From the NCBI GenBank assembly GCA_017979445.1, contig CM030717.1, forward strand, positions 22,121,288-22,185,287: DNA of 64,000 nt, in the 5' to 3' direction. Shown here piece by piece: positions 31,810-44,411 of the stretch. Position numbers and translations under genes: made by a program. The notes below the pieces were generated by a model. The model saw only the letters and a list, made by a program, of their open reading frames with translations, was not told the DNA's origin and made no database searches. This DNA comes from Akebia trifoliata (Eukaryota > Streptophyta > Magnoliopsida > Ranunculales > Lardizabalaceae). Every line of letters begins with the position of its first letter. Position 1 is the stretch's first letter.

Positions 31810-33611
31810 TTAGGCTGTGTTTAGTGCTTTGAGAACAGCCTCCCTATGAGCAGTGGAAGCCATGAGTAAGTCCCATACTGAGATATTGGCCCCTGATTTT
31901 TTCAACTGCTTGATCACGGAGTTATCCTCTTCGATGCTTTCCTTGGTGGGATCTTCTCCTTCTTTTCTTGCTAGGGCTGCAGGATTATCAACATAGAGTT
32001 CTTGTGGCTTAAAAACTCTTCCCCGTCGAGTCATATGTCTAACTTCATCACAAGAAAGGGAGAAAGGATCATCTTCTTCAGTCAACAAATATGGATCTTC
32101 GTCCGTCAAAGGTACAGGGCTTTTCAAATTCATTTGAGCCAACAGGTAACTAGTGAATGCGGGACTATCGTAACGGGACGGGGATAAACAATATGTATCA
32201 TCCGAGGTTAAATTAAATGGTTCATAGTTTGTAGTGAAAACCTCATCAGTGAAGGCTATCCCGGCAAGGGGGTAACTAGGCAGTTTAACTTGGATTGGAT
32301 GGATGAGAGAAACAGGGTCGAATAGTAATAGGGTGTGAGAAATCATGTTCAGGGTTGGTGGAGGTTGATAAGTAGGTAGTGGATTAGTGGTGACATTTGG
32401 TGGGCTAGGGATAGTGACCTTTTTGTTGTCAATAAGGCTTTGAATGGCATGGCGCAAAGTGATACATCGATCCGTGTGATGGCCAGGATTTTGATGGAAC
32501 TCACAGAATAAGTTAGCATTGTGTCCAGCTGGCAAGGGATTAGGTAAAGGTCGGGGTTGGATAGGGGTAAGAAGCCCTTTTTTCATCAATTTGTGAAACG
32601 CTACCGTGAGATTCATCCCTAGATTGGTAAATTGACGCGGAGTTCGAGGTTAACTTGGGTGAACCTAATTATTAGTCCGGGCTGGGGGTTGAGCTGGAGT
32701 AGCTGATGGGTTGGCTATGTAGACGTGGTTGGTACTAGGTTTGGGAACGTATGGTTTCTTAGATTTGTTATCTAAGGGGTTAGAAAGAACCCTAGAGGCA
32801 AATGCATCCTCAAGTTGACTTCCAGCTTGTAGTAAGGATTCAAAAGTAGGGAGGTATTGGGCCATTAGGTGCTGAGCATATCCTTGAGAGAGGTTCTTTA
32901 GGATAATCGCTACTTGTTCCTTCTCCGAAGGTCTATCCCACATTTGAGTAGCCTTGGCCCTCCAGCGACCAATGAAATCAGTGAATGTCTCCCTATTTTT
33001 CTGTTTAGTTGCTTCCAAATCCCTTCTTGAGGTCTCAATCTCAGTACTGTATTTATACTGATGCCAGAAGGCCTTTGACATGTTCTCTCATGTACCCACA
33101 GTAACTGGATCTTGAGACATTAGCCAACGTAGTGCTGATCCTGATAAAGTTCTTTGGAACAATAATGTCATATGTTCGTCGCTGAGCCCCATAGTGCGCA
33201 TGTTGGTAACATACACCTTAAGATGTGTTTTCGCACACCCTGTCCCACTGAATTTATCCATTTCAGGCATCACAAACTTCTTTGGTAAATGGATTCTAGG
33301 GATGCGGTTCAGAGCTTCAATGCCTGCGCAATTTCATTAATACCCTTTATACTTTTCATAGCTGACTCCAATTGAGATATTCTGTTAGATAATGCCGAAT
33401 TTTCATCAACATATTCTTCGTCTCCGTCGAGTTCGAAGACTTCACGTGGACGTTTCTCTTCTAACTTTTTTCCCTTTGGGTCATCTAGAGGATTTCCTGT
33501 CGATTCCGAAGTCTGTTCTAACACTTCCACTTTGCCTTTTATACTGTTGATATCATTGGCAAAGGCTGCCAAGATCTTACGGATCTCTGTGAGCTCAGAT
33601 TCTGAAGCCAT
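31810..33611 (-). pseudogene. gag: gag pseudogene, element 2
   Basis: The start is ATG at 33611 (MASESELTEIRKILAAF), inside the same coiled-coil-like start as element 1. The capsid part has PEMDKFSGTGCAKTHLK, FQRTLSGSALRWLMSQDP, FWHQYKYSTEIETSRRD and FTDFIGRWRAKATQMWD. The CHHC zinc knuckle is clear: FCEFHQNPGHHTDRC (about 32480-32525). Lesions are a frameshift near 33320, a stop at about 33087 (Trp before ENMS), and stops near 32664-32650. 31810-32616 is an uninterrupted 268-codon block. Confidence 0.8.
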
Positions 33612-33920
33612 CTCTGCTTGTTGACTTGGTACTGTGGTTCGTTCTAACCGACTGGACTTACGACTCTAACTAGGAGGTGGACGCTTGAGTTTGAGCGCAA
33701 TGATAATCCTATATTACCCCATCAAAGGTAGATTTAGTCAATTTCAGTATTACCCCCTTGATAACATTTTAAGAAATCATTTTATTGAGGTTTGTGCACC
33801 AATCCATTAATTAATCCATTCACACAATGAGTATTCGAAAAGGAAATCAATATTTATTTAAAAAGAAAGATAGTCTTATTGACAATGATTGACAAAGAAA
33901 TATTCTTATTAAAACATCTT

Positions 33921-35117
33921 TCAACAACTTTGACTTGAATTATTTTTACATGGACGTTTGGCTTTGTCTTGATGGTCATCAGGATTGCTGTTAGGCTTGA
34001 CCCTTTTGTCTCTAACAACTGGCTCTTTGAATTCTGCTAGTCCGTCTGGATACCCTAAGGTGCGTTTGTTCCAAGATTTCTCGATGAGGTGCACTAACTT
34101 TTCAGTCAAAGGCTCGGGGGGAAAGAAAGCTTTGTGTTGAGGTAAAGATAACTCTATAGGTACGTCGTACTGTTCTGGGATCAGATTAGGATGGTAAAAA
34201 GATGTTTCTTCTAAACCAATCAGACGGACATAGTAGGATCCTTTGGTTCCTAGAACAGGGGGATCAGTCATCCACTAAGGGCACCTAAAACTGATATGAC
34301 AGGCAAGGCGAGAGTCTAACCATTTGCTCCAAGCTTTGACTGAGTTGTGACGCACTAACAGGTTTCTCTTGGAAAAGTATTCTGGCCCATATTCGAGGTT
34401 TAAGGGAACCTCTACGATTTTGAAATGGTCACAAAGCCACATATAGAGTAAGTAGGGGCTTCCTTTGAAGCTTTCCCGCTCACCATTTTTTATGGTATCT
34501 AAATCTGAGAAAGTTTCAGCTAGGATGAGAGGTACCGGGTTGGCTTTCCTTGAGAGTTGAGAGACTATATCTATGAAGGACTCAGGGATAGTTTGGCCAT
34601 CACTATTAGAGGTCAGTATGTATTGGGCTAGGATTCCTAAGCATAATAGATAATCTCTAGTGGCTCGTCAGGCTTCGGATTTTACATTGATAGGATGACT
34701 GCGGGAGCGATACTGGCCCAATAAAAGTACTAAGTTCAATTTCCTATCATAGACTAAGGCCTTGGCTTCTTCCTTGGAAATGTTTAATCCTGTGGCGAGG
34801 TCATCAGAATATCCGGTCTTCAATGAGGGCCTGACTAGAGGTCCTGAAGTAGATATCCTCATGATGCCACAATAATCTTTGTGAGTGGGGCACAAGTGCA
34901 TATACCCCATATGGAATATATGAAGATAGGGGTTCCACCGCTTAGCCATAGCATGTAAGAGGTTCCAGTCTATCTCAAACTCATGGAAGTAAAGAGCACT
35001 CCTCAACATGAATCTTCCAAAATTGATCTTTTCTACAGGGTGCATCCCTATGACGGTTGTTTTGACTAACTGATCGATTGGATTATCACCTGCGACAAAC
35101 ATCCTGGTTTGACACAA
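33921..35117 (-). pseudogene. DUF7745-like accessory ORF (pseudogene), element 2
   Basis: It reads MFVAGDNPIDQLVKTTVIG, FEIDWNLLHAMAKRWNPYL, LCPTHKDYCGIMRIS, the DYLLCLGILAQYIL segment, and GSYYVRLIGLEETSFYHPN to the basic tail. It is in one frame throughout, with stops at 34668-34670 (TGA for Trp in EAWRTT) and 34272-34274 (TAG for Trp in SWW), so only two nonsense changes disable it. A second ATG at 35102 aligns with the start at 52138. A 310-base spacer separates it from gag. Confidence 0.75.
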
Positions 35118-38100
35118 CAGGGTATTTTAGTACTCTTCCAAGGTCCATGTAAAATGTCAATTTTCTTTTTATTTAGAAAATATTTTCCTTTCAGAAAATC
35201 TTGTTCTTATGAAAATTAATTTTTCTTGGAAAATATTTTTTCTAGAGAACACTTCTTTTGAAAAATATTCTTTTCTGAAAAATATTTTCCTTTTCTTCTT
35301 TGAAAATTCGATTTTCATTTTGATTTAAATGGCTTGATCCATCATGATTGTTGGATCGAGGTGAACTAGGTCATTATTGTAAAAGAATGGATTCTTTATT
35401 GGGTTGGTGCACCCATTTTAATTTTCAAAAACAAATTTTTGATCTTTAAGGATAATCATACACTTTGATCTCATCATTCACATCATTCATATACATTCAT
35501 CAATCAAAATGTTTCATTCAATAAACAACCCAGGAACACCCACGATAAGTTCGAGTCGTGACCTACAGGGAAGGTTTCTAGACTCTAAGATTACTACGTG
35601 CAATGCATTTTTATCTGGCCACCCTTGCCCAAGCACACCTATATACCTTTCGATACGTGGTGAGTTGGTTTGATATACCGTATAGGTGATAATCTAAAAC
35701 CTCAATTCACTTCTCTGAAGCCAAAAACAGCCAGTTTGATCTCCAGTTGAGACGTAGTCTATCCCCCTCGTACAGTAGGGTACAACGGGGCAAGATCTTG
35801 CTTAGGCACCGGTTTTGACCAAGAAGTGCAATTGATATACTTAGATTATCTTTTATACCTACGGGTACGAGTCAAGAGTTGTAGCTTTCGTAAATGGTTT
35901 GGCATCCCACGAGGGGACCGACCACGTACTAGTACTACGTTGGCAATCAGGACATGTGACTGTGTGGCTCACAATAGGTCAAAGGCTCAGGTCGCTCCAG
36001 CCTGGGTGCATCAATATACCTCTCAGAATCACCTGATCAGACAGTATTGATGCCCCAGTTTGATATACCCTAAGGTACGTGACTGGAGTTGTGGTTTTCA
36101 TGAATGACTTCGCATCTCCGAAGAGACCGGGCCACGCACTAGTGCCACGTTGGCTATACGGGACGTGTAAGTGAGTAAAACAGTAAACGTGCATGTGGTG
36201 TGCACAAAACAGGGTGGGGTGTGCCCAGGGCCTTTTTCAAACAAATGGCCTATGGGTCCAATCAAATCACTACAACATTAATATCACATAAATATTAAAA
36301 TACCAATCCGATCACATTCCTTCACATCAATATTATGATCAACATCAAACATGTATCTCAAACAAGATTATGTTATGTTAGATAGGCAATTAACATAAAC
36401 TAATAATATGGTCTGATTTAAGATTTAAACATGCACATCACCTTCATACATCGATCATGGCAAATTAATCAATGGCATATGATAATGAATTAGGTCCGAT
36501 CATTGCAATAAGCATAATTTTATAGTCCAACCAAGGGTCATTTTGGGTAATCCAAACCAAATGGAGATTCCAAATAATATTGTACCAAGAATGGGGATGA
36601 TAATTGTTGAAATAGAAAACCATGATCATACTTAAACAAATTGAAATCATATATTTTTTTTTTTTTATTCAAAAAAAAAAAACAAAAGGGAACTTACACA
36701 AAAATTTTGAAGTGATTTCTCTTATGATCCGATGATTTTTACCTTTAGAAATTTCGAAACATAAGAAGAGAAAACGAGAAGAGTCCAAACTCCCAAGTCT
36801 CTCTTATTCCAATGATCCTTAAATCAGACCAACGTGGAATGGTTTACACATCTGATATCTGATAAGAGAAAAATTCGATGAAGGTTCAACTGATCGAAGG
36901 GTGGGAACAAGAAAATGTAAAGGTCTTGATGGACCATACATCATCATTGTTGATTTCCAAACACCAAATCAATCGGATTGATTTTGAAGATGCTGAATTA
37001 GCGACTAGAAATATTCCTGCGATGCTCTCATCGTCAACACCTTCAACAACAGATCGAGATTTTTTTGCAAATTCAAAATTTCATAATCTAATTCCATGAA
37101 AACAGATCCAATAAAGTTCCTAAACCTCTCCAAACAATTGTTTAAAAACAACCAAAAGGAAAACGAAACTGAAAATTCCACACTTCTGTGTTGGCACTGG
37201 GTTCATGTTCGAAAGTTCCATATGCGTTGTGATTCCGACAAAATCGATGAACCAAGCTCCTGGTTATTGGTTTTGAATTAATCTACCCATCTTAAAATCA
37301 AAAGAAATCGAGACTCTAGCGGGAAATCGAAAAATTATCTAATCAGAGAAACAAAACTTGAAAATTTCTGTCCAAAAAAAAAAAACCTTTTAAAGAACCG
37401 ATCTACATGTCTCGTTCTTACAAGATCCAATCATCTTCTTGGGACTTCTCACCAATCCAAGTCAGCACGAACTCTATACTCTACAGCCGAGAGTGATATC
37501 GATTTTCATAGGAAATATTTCAAAGCCGATTAGACTTCGAGATGGTTGTTGTTTTGTAGCTCCATACCTCTTCATTGTAAGGGACTGATCGAGTTGATCA
37601 ATTTCGACTGGATTGAAAGGTTGAGACTAACCGATCTCTGGTTCGTTCTGGTTGAGGAAGATGGGTTCAACAAAGGAATTCAGTTAAAAAAGACAACTAT
37701 AACTTAAGAAGAATAAAACAAGAGAAACATATTTTAAAATGGGGTTTTTTTTTAAATTTTACTTAATACACCCCACTCCTAACGTTTTAACCATTACTGT
37801 TGCCAACAGTGTGCCAGATTTTTTTTGTTTTTTTTTTCTTTAAAAAAAAAAAGTCTTACTGTCAATGGACAGCACAGTTTTTTTTTTTTTTTTGTCAAAA
37901 CAAATTGATTGTAAAAAAATAAAAATAAAAGGTCACACACCTACAAAAATAAAATTTAAAAAAAAAAAAACAATCGTCTAAGAATAGATCATGGCAATCT
38001 CTCTACTTCCACAATCATTAATCCATTCTTAATAACACCAACTTTTAAGATTTAGGATCACCCTAAACAAGCCTCGTTTAAACCACAAAGATAATGTTTG

Positions 38101-38292
38101 ATAGAACCATAAGAATAATATGCCAAAGTATCCGATATTCAAAGTCCAAACGCATAATCGATAATCGAACAATAAAAGATAAATAAACAAATAAACAATC
38201 GACATAAACCGAACTAAAAAACATAAAAATAAAAAACTAGGTCAAACTGGCAATGTTCCCACACTTGGGGTTTTTCAAGTCTGATCCTCAAT
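35118..38292 (-). other. 5' leader of element 2
   Basis: This 3.2-kb non-coding leader contains two related blocks about 210 bases apart (GATATACC-n-GGTACG near 35851 and 36062), also seen in the composite element's leader. The leader motif CGGGTATATCAAACTGG-like (CCAGTTTGATATACCC on the plus strand) lies at 36055-36076. 36650-38290 is AT-rich with T- and A-runs and has no recognised features. Small plus-strand open frames (35826, 36878, 37096) lack any recognised motif. Confidence 0.5.
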
Positions 38293-38311
38293 GTCCCCAG
38301 TGGAGTCGCCA
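38293..38311 (-). other. Primer-binding site, element 2
   Basis: The minus strand reads TGGCGACTCCACTGGGGAC, one base from the LTR end at 38313. It is the tRNA-Arg type seen at 11761 and 54286, and it identifies the adjoining LTR as a 5' LTR. Confidence 0.8.
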
Positions 38312-38312
38312 C

Positions 38313-40044
38313 TGAAAGCGTCCTCGATCCGTGGGGTACGCGGATCCCCTTTTGACCCTTGAGGTTTGGGAGTCGCCACCTAGTTATTACGATCTAGGAA
38401 CCGATCAATGACTCTAAACGGATAAAGAACTAACCAAGAACAGAAAAAAAATTGAATTAGGGATTATGTTACGGGGTTGAAAGGTGTTAGGCACCAACCC
38501 CGTCCGGCCAAAGTCAGTCTCTACTAATTTCTCAAATAAGTTACATTGCTAAAAAAACCTAGATAATAAAAAAAAAGTAAAAAATTATACATTTCCGATC
38601 GCAAAAACCTTGTTCCCTCAGATCCGACAAAAATTACTCCTTGTACCGTACTCCTTGCTTCGTTTTGTCTCCGGATTTGATTTCTAATCTCCGAAGTAAG
38701 GTATCTCCTTTCTTCATCTGGATTCTTCGAGTTTGTTATGGATTTTGGGGTGTTTTGGAAGGGCTTTTAGGTGTTTTTTAGGCTAAAATCGAATGAGAGA
38801 TGTTAGGTAAGGAGTTAGGACTCCAAAACTAGGGTTTATGGGAGGCTAGGGGGCTTTTAGACCTACTTCTCTTAGGGTTTATGATTTGATATGAAAATAG
38901 GGTGTGAGGACCTCTATTTATAGATTTTTTTAAGGGTTGATTTAGATAGAGTTAGTGTTTAATTAGAGTTCTTTTAGTTAGAGTTGTGTTTTAGTTAGAA
39001 TTGTATTTTAATTAGAATTATTTTAGGTAGAGTTGTATTTTAGTTAGAACTCTATTAAATAGAGTTATTATTTAATTAGAACTCTATTAGGATTTTGACT
39101 TTTAGTCTTATTTGATTGACTTTTAATATTTTGACTTTAGTCTTAATTGATTGACTTTTAATATCTTGACTTTAGTCTTGCTTAATTGACTTTAATTTTG
39201 ACGTTAGTCTTACTTGATTGACTTTAATACCTTGATTTTAGTCTTGCTTTATTGACTTTAAATTTTTGGAGAACCCCCCTCTATTATATCTTTAATTCTT
39301 TGGACCCCCAAATGGAGGGGTCCTTAAAGAAATATCTCACAAACCCTCAACAATTTTTCATGAGAGTCCGATTGATCGATTTTTTTAGTTCAAATTTTTA
39401 AATTAATTTCATTAATATTTCACTTTAATTATTTAATATTTTGTTTATTAATTTTAAAATTTTTAATTATGAAAATTGTGAAATTACCGTTTTGCCCCCC
39501 TAGAGGACTTTTCGCGTTTTAAGTCGGTTTTTTATGTTCCAGGATGTTTTAGAATCGATTTTTCGTAAGGAATTCAATGGGAATGTTGATTTTTATCATT
39601 TATAAAAAAATTTGTGTGAAATGGTCATGAACTTTATGAGGGGCATTTTCATAATTTTGTCGAATTCTATTAAAATTAGTGAAATGATTTATTTGCTTTC
39701 GATCTGTTGTTTTATGTGTTCGAAAGGATTTTTCTAATCGTAACGTAGGCTCTAGGGTTGTTTTGATGTTAAGGGTATTTTGATAATTTGATCAATTTTT
39801 AGTGATTTTTATCGTGAAGCTTCTTTTTGGGTCTACAAGATGATGATTTCTACGTTTATGGAGTCGTATTTTCGTAGCATAACGTGATTTCTAAGGTTTT
39901 GTCAGTTCGAGATACCTCATCCGGATTTCTGAAATATTTCTTGTAACAAAATAAAGCAATGAAATAAACATCCATCATTGGGAATCATTGCGATCGGGTT
40001 GACGAGTTGATTAATCAGACGAGTGAAAAAATGAGGTGTCTACA
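38313..40044 (-). repeat. LTR D, 5' LTR of element 2 (1.73 kb)
   Basis: On the minus strand it begins TGTAGACACCTC at 40044 and ends CTTTCA at 38313. It closely matches the solo LTR at 49044-50756 in the opposite orientation. A TATA box reads TATAAATAG (38914-38922, minus). Upstream are repeated TAGTCTTAATTGATTGACTTT-like words on the plus strand (39100-39260). R-U5 carries the conserved GGTGCCTAACACCTTTC, and a PBS-like decamer lies at 38369-38378. Confidence 0.85.
38914..38922 (-). promoter_or_regulatory. TATA box of LTR D
   Basis: The minus strand has CTATAAATAGAGGTCCTCACAC. The solo LTR has the same context (CTATAAATAGGGGTCCTCACAC) at 50146-50154. Confidence 0.55.
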
Positions 40045-40635
40045 AATATCCGACCTAGATTCCCTTCTGGAGTCTTCCTACGACTAACAAGACTTTGAGG
40101 TCCGGACCAAGTCACGAAATCATTGGTGCTGCCACTGTCATCATGTTGCCCTGGAACATTTCCTGATCAAAAACGACTTTTAGTGGGACGAAACGTTGGC
40201 TTAGGCTAATGGTAGTGGAAGGATACAAAAATGTTACGGTAGGTTTGTCTAGAGTGGTTTAGCCATGGGGCTCAGTTATTTTTGTTTCGAAAAGGTGATC
40301 TATGTCTCCTCCCAGTGTTTCTCAAACTTGTTTAGGCTGGAGATTTGGGTCGAGCTCAAATCAAGTATCCGATTTTTTTAACTTTTTTGATTTTTTTGTT
40401 TTTTAACCATTCATAGTTTAACTTCATGCGGGCCAGGAGTAATTTGATGCTTTGATCTTTCTGATTTTCTTTTCTTTTGTCTCTTTTATTTTCATTTTTT
40501 TATATCATTTTGTAGTTGTTGACTTGCCCCAGTCTTAGGTTAAGAAATGAACATGATGGCTCAAAAGGGTTGACTAGGGTATGATAGTTAGTTTGGGATA
40601 GCAAAGATAACCTTTCATCATCTCAGGGTCAGATC
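40045..40635 (-). other. 3' UTR of family C/composite element
   Basis: This is non-coding sequence between the pol stop (40636) and LTR D of element 2. It has an AT-rich T-run block (40375-40510) and, on the plus strand, CATTTCCTGATCAAAAACG. No polypurine tract is evident next to 40044. Nothing else was recognised. Confidence 0.45.
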
Positions 40636-41960
40636 TTAAGCGTAGTACTTCTTGACGGTGTTAGCATTGATCGGTTGATGAAAGACTTGTCCGTTCATTT
40701 CTGTGAGGATCAGAGCTCCTTCCGTCATCACCTTTTGCACAATGAAGGGTCCCTCATAGTTTGGTCAAAACTTTCCCCTAGCGTCTTCTTGGATTGGCAA
40801 AATTTTCTTTAAGACCAGGTCTCCTAGCGAAAAATCCCTAGGCTTGACTTTCTTGTTATAGGCACAAGTTATTCGTCGTTGATAGATCTGTCCATGGCAA
40901 ATGGCTGCAAGGCGTTTCTCTTCAATCAGATTTAGTTGATCAAATCGAGCTTGAATCCATTCAGTTTCATCTAATTTTGCTTCCTTTAAGATTTGAAGGA
41001 AGGGAATCTTAACCTCTACGGGTAAGACTGCTTCCATTCCATACACCAGTAAGTATGGAGTTGTCTCAGTCAAGGTTCTGAACGAGGTTCGATAGGCATG
41101 GAGTGCAAAGGGCAACATGTCGTGTCAATCTTTGTACGTAACTACCATATTGTCGATTATTTTCTTGATATTCTTGTTGGCTGCCTCAACTGCTCCGTTC
41201 ATCTTAGGTCTGTAGGGTATAGAGTTGTGATGAGTGATCTGGAAGTCGTCGCACATCTTGATCATATCTTTGTTCTTGAAGTTCTTGGCATTATCAGTTA
41301 CTAATCTGCTCGGAAGTCCATACCGGCAGATGATGTTATTCTTGACAAACTTCAAGACGTTGCTTTTGGTGACATTGGCATAAGACGCTGCTTCTACCCA
41401 TTTGGTAAAGTAGTTGATAGCAACGAGGATGAAATGATGCCCGTTTGGAGCTTTAGGTGAGATCTGTCCAATGACGTCCATGCCCCAAAGCGAGAAGGGC
41501 CAAGGAGTGGTCATGTTATGTAGTTCTGAAGGCGGAGCATTGGTCTTGTTGGCATATATCTGGCATTGATGGCATTTGCAGACATGCTGATAGCAGTCAC
41601 TCTCCATTGTCAACCAATAGTATCCCATCCTCATGGTCTTCTTAGCAAGCATGTGACCATTTATGTGGGGCCCACAGACTCCACCGTGTACGGTCTCGAT
41701 TAGTTGTTTTGCTTCTTCTTCTTCCACACACCGGAATAAGACCTCATGGTGCGACTTCTTGTACAGAATACCGTTGCTTAAAAAGAATTGTCCTGCTAGC
41801 TTCTGAATGGTCCTTCGATCATTTGGAGTTGCATATGAGGAGAGGGTTCGATCTTCGAGATATGCCTTAATGTCTGAATACCAAGACTTTTCTTCGGATT
41901 TTTCTATTTCGATGGGTAAGCAATAGGCCGGCTCATCTTGAATTCCAATCTCAATAGAGT
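40636..41960 (-). pseudogene. pol: Integrase pseudogene, composite element
   Basis: HGGVCGPHINGHMLAKKTM, KCHQCQIYAN, the first Asp (LWGMDVIGQISPK), the second (LVTDNAKNFKNK) and Glu (MNGAVEAANKNIKK) are all intact. C-terminal landmarks are YLLVYGMEAVLPVEVK and YNKKVKPRDFSLGDLVLKK. The pol end is KKYYA with TAA at 40636-40638. Lesions are TGA for Trp at 41122-41124 (KDWHDM in relatives) and a frameshift near 40765. The catalytic core sits in an uninterrupted 334-codon stretch (41125-42129) that also contains the end of the second RNase H. Confidence 0.8.
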
Positions 41961-42682
41961 CAATGATTAACTCTTTCGAGATACTGATCATAGAAGCAAG
42001 TGTAGCTAGTGCATCTGTAAACTGATTATTGGCTCTTGGCATATATGTGAATGAAATCCTATCAAAACACGAGCTTAGTTCCTCCAGATACTCGTGGTAA
42101 GGGACCAATCTCTGCTTTCGGTCTTCCATTCTCCAGTCGTCTGATAGACTACTAAGCTTGAATCTCCGAAAATATCAATATCATCTACCTCGAGATCCAG
42201 TGCTGCTTTCAACCATGCTTCGTATTCAGCCTCGTTGTTAGAACATTGGAATTTCAATCTAATGGCGATCGGTACATAAGACTTATCTAGCTTGATCAAA
42301 ATTGCACCTATTATGTTTCCTTTCTGATTGGCTACTCCGTCGAAGTACATTTTTCAGCATGGCTCCTCATCATCGTATTCAACCTTAGTGATCAGTATGG
42401 CTTCATCAGGAAAGTTCGTTTTTAATGACTCATAGTTAGGCAATGGGTGCTCTGCTAGGTGGTTGGCGATTGCTTGCCCTTTGATGGCTTTTTGAGTGAC
42501 ATAGGTGATGTCAAACTCAGATAATAATAATTGTCACTTTGTTGTACGACCTGTTAATGCCAATTTTTCGAAGAGGTACTTGAGGGGGTGCATTCTGGCA
42601 ATAAGCATAGTTGAGTAACTAAGCAAATAGTGACGTAGTCGTTGAGATGTCCAAACTAGTGCACAACAAGTTTTCTCAAGTG
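41961..42682 (-). pseudogene. pol: RNase H and second RNase H, composite element
   Basis: Second RNase H: MYFDGVANQKGNIIGAIL (Asp), NNEAEYEAWLKAAL (Glu; a short in-frame deletion removes CIAG), IDIFGDSSLVVYQ (Asp) and NNQFTDALATLASMI (Asp). A frameshift near 42110 splits it. The first RNase H and the ALTGRT region are readable near 42480-42680, with stops. Confidence 0.7.
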
Positions 42683-43660
42683 TCAATATTTCACTTCGTA
42701 CTCGGTAAATTTCTTGCTGAGATAGTAGATGGCCTGCTCCTTCTGTTCTGATTCATCATGTTGTCCTAGTACACACCCCATTGACGTTTCTTGCACTGAG
42801 ATGTACATAAGTAGGGGTCTCCCTGGAGTAGGGGAGACTAGGACTGGTGGATTGAGCAGATATTGCTTGATCTTATCGAATGCTTCCTGACAGTCTTGGT
42901 TCCACTTTTTCGGTGTGTCCTTCCTAAGTAGCTTGAAGACTGGCTCATAGATAGGCGTGAGTTGAGCAATGAAACGGCTAATATATTGTACTCTCCCTAA
43001 AAATGCCCAAACATCTCTTTCTGAAACGGATGTTTTCATCTCGAGGATATACTTGATTTTTACCAGATCTATCTCGATGCCTCTTCTACTGACGATGAAA
43101 CCCAGTAGTTTACCCAATGTTGCTCCAAATACACATTTTGCAAGATTTAGTCTTAAACTGTACTTCCTCAGCCTATCAAACAACTTTTTTAGATTCACCA
43201 GATGGTCTTCTTCAATGTCGGATTTAGCAATCATGTCGTCTACATAGACCTCAATTTCCTTATGGATCATATCGTGGAATAATGTGATCATTACTCGTTG
43301 ATAAGTCGTTCATGCGTTCTTCAATCCGAATGGCATGACTTTGTAGTGAAAAGTACCCCATGGTGTGATAAATGCAATCTTTTCTTGGTCTTCTTCTGCC
43401 ATTTTTATCTGATTATAGCCTAAGAAGCCATCCATGAACGAGAACATACCGTGTCCTACTGTACTGTCGACTAGAGTGTCGATGTGTGGTAGTGAAAAAT
43501 CATTTTTAGGACTTGCCTTGTTCAAGTCTCGATAGTCAACACACATACGTACATTTCCATCTTTCTTGGGTACTGGGACGACATTAACCAACCACTCAGG
43601 GTATGTAGAAACTGCAAGGAATCCTACTTCGAACTGCTTCATGATCTCATATTTGACCTT
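42683..43660 (-). pseudogene. pol: Reverse transcriptase pseudogene, composite element
   Basis: WLVNVVPVPKKDGNVRM, DLNKASPKNDFSLPHIDTLV, FMDGFLGYNQIKMAEED, FHYKVMPFGLKNA, stop, then the active site in VEVYVDDMIAKSD (I for V in this copy's first position), LNLAKCVFGATLGKLLGF, GRVQYISRFIAQLTPIYEP and YYLSKKFTEYEVKY. It parallels 23569-24641. The stop after KNA (43307-43309) and stops near 43645 are point changes. 42683-43291 is a 202-codon open block. Confidence 0.8.
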
Positions 43661-43666
43661 GAGGGT

Positions 43667-44240
43667 CTATTCTGGTTTTAGCCTTCTCAGTTTCTGCTTG
43701 ATCGGTTTGCTTCCCGAGGCAATTGGTAGCTTGTGTACAACAAGATCTGTGTCCAACCCAGAAATATCCTTGTATGACCATGCGAAGACATCTTGATAAT
43801 CTTGTAAGAGTTTGATCATTTCTTCCTTTTGTTGTGACGTTAATAAGACTCCAATCCTGACAATTCGTAGGTCCTCTTCGGTACCAAGATTGATTGAATC
43901 TGTATCCTCGATGTTTGACTGAACACCTTTCTCGTGACGGTCTGTCAGATCTTTGATTTCTTTGGGTGGGTACTCCATTTCGTCTTCGGACTCTTCTTCG
44001 ATTCCTATGAGGTCGAAGTCGAGGTCAAAATCGAAATCGTACTCGTCCCTTTCAAATTCTGTTTTATCTGGATACTCATTTGATTGAGACAGATCCCTTG
44101 AAAACTCTTTTTTTGGTTTTTGAAAAATATATATATTTTTGTAATTTTGAAAGATTTTTTATTTTTTTGTCTTTTGAGAAATTTTTTATTTTTTTGATTT
44201 TTGAGGAATATTTATTTTTTTGTAATTTTCTAGACACCTG
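43667..44240 (-). pseudogene. pol: Linker before RT, composite element
   Basis: It carries an acidic stretch, MEYPPKEIKDLTDRHEKG, then NLGTEEDLRIVRIGVLLTSQQ, DVFAWSYKDISGLDTDLVVHK and QKLRRLKPE before a stop at 43667. The upstream Lys-rich part runs to about 44240. Here GTEEDLRI is intact, whereas the copy at 24642 has a stop. Confidence 0.65.
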
Positions 44241-44411
44241 AAATAGGAAGAACAATCATGCAAATTCGTTAATAAAGATAAGGAGCCCTCAAAACAGTCT
44301 TTACCCGAGGACGAGGGCTCGTTATGATCCTCGGACAAACTAAATTCATTTAATGGCCTTTCTTTTAGGCCTCAATAGCCTCGAGAGTTAATGGGAATTC
44401 CTCCCAGTTGT

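Larger units (their letters stand above)
25496..40044 (-). mobile_element. Element 2: Tat/Ogre-like retrotransposon lacking 3' LTR
   Basis: From right to left (its 5' to 3'): LTR D (38313-40044), PBS, 3.2-kb leader, DUF7745-like ORF, gag, protease, G-patch-like segment, RT, two RNase H domains, integrase and 3' UTR. Proteins are close to those of element 1, but the LTR is quite different in sequence and length. No LTR is present at the left end; the 3' UTR meets the 34-bp array. On the right it abuts the 3' UTR of the composite element, into which it probably inserted. Confidence 0.8.

Noticed and set aside
36878..37281. Plus-strand open frames in the leader of element 2
   Set aside because: No recognised motif, antisense to the element, ordinary length for chance frames in this composition.
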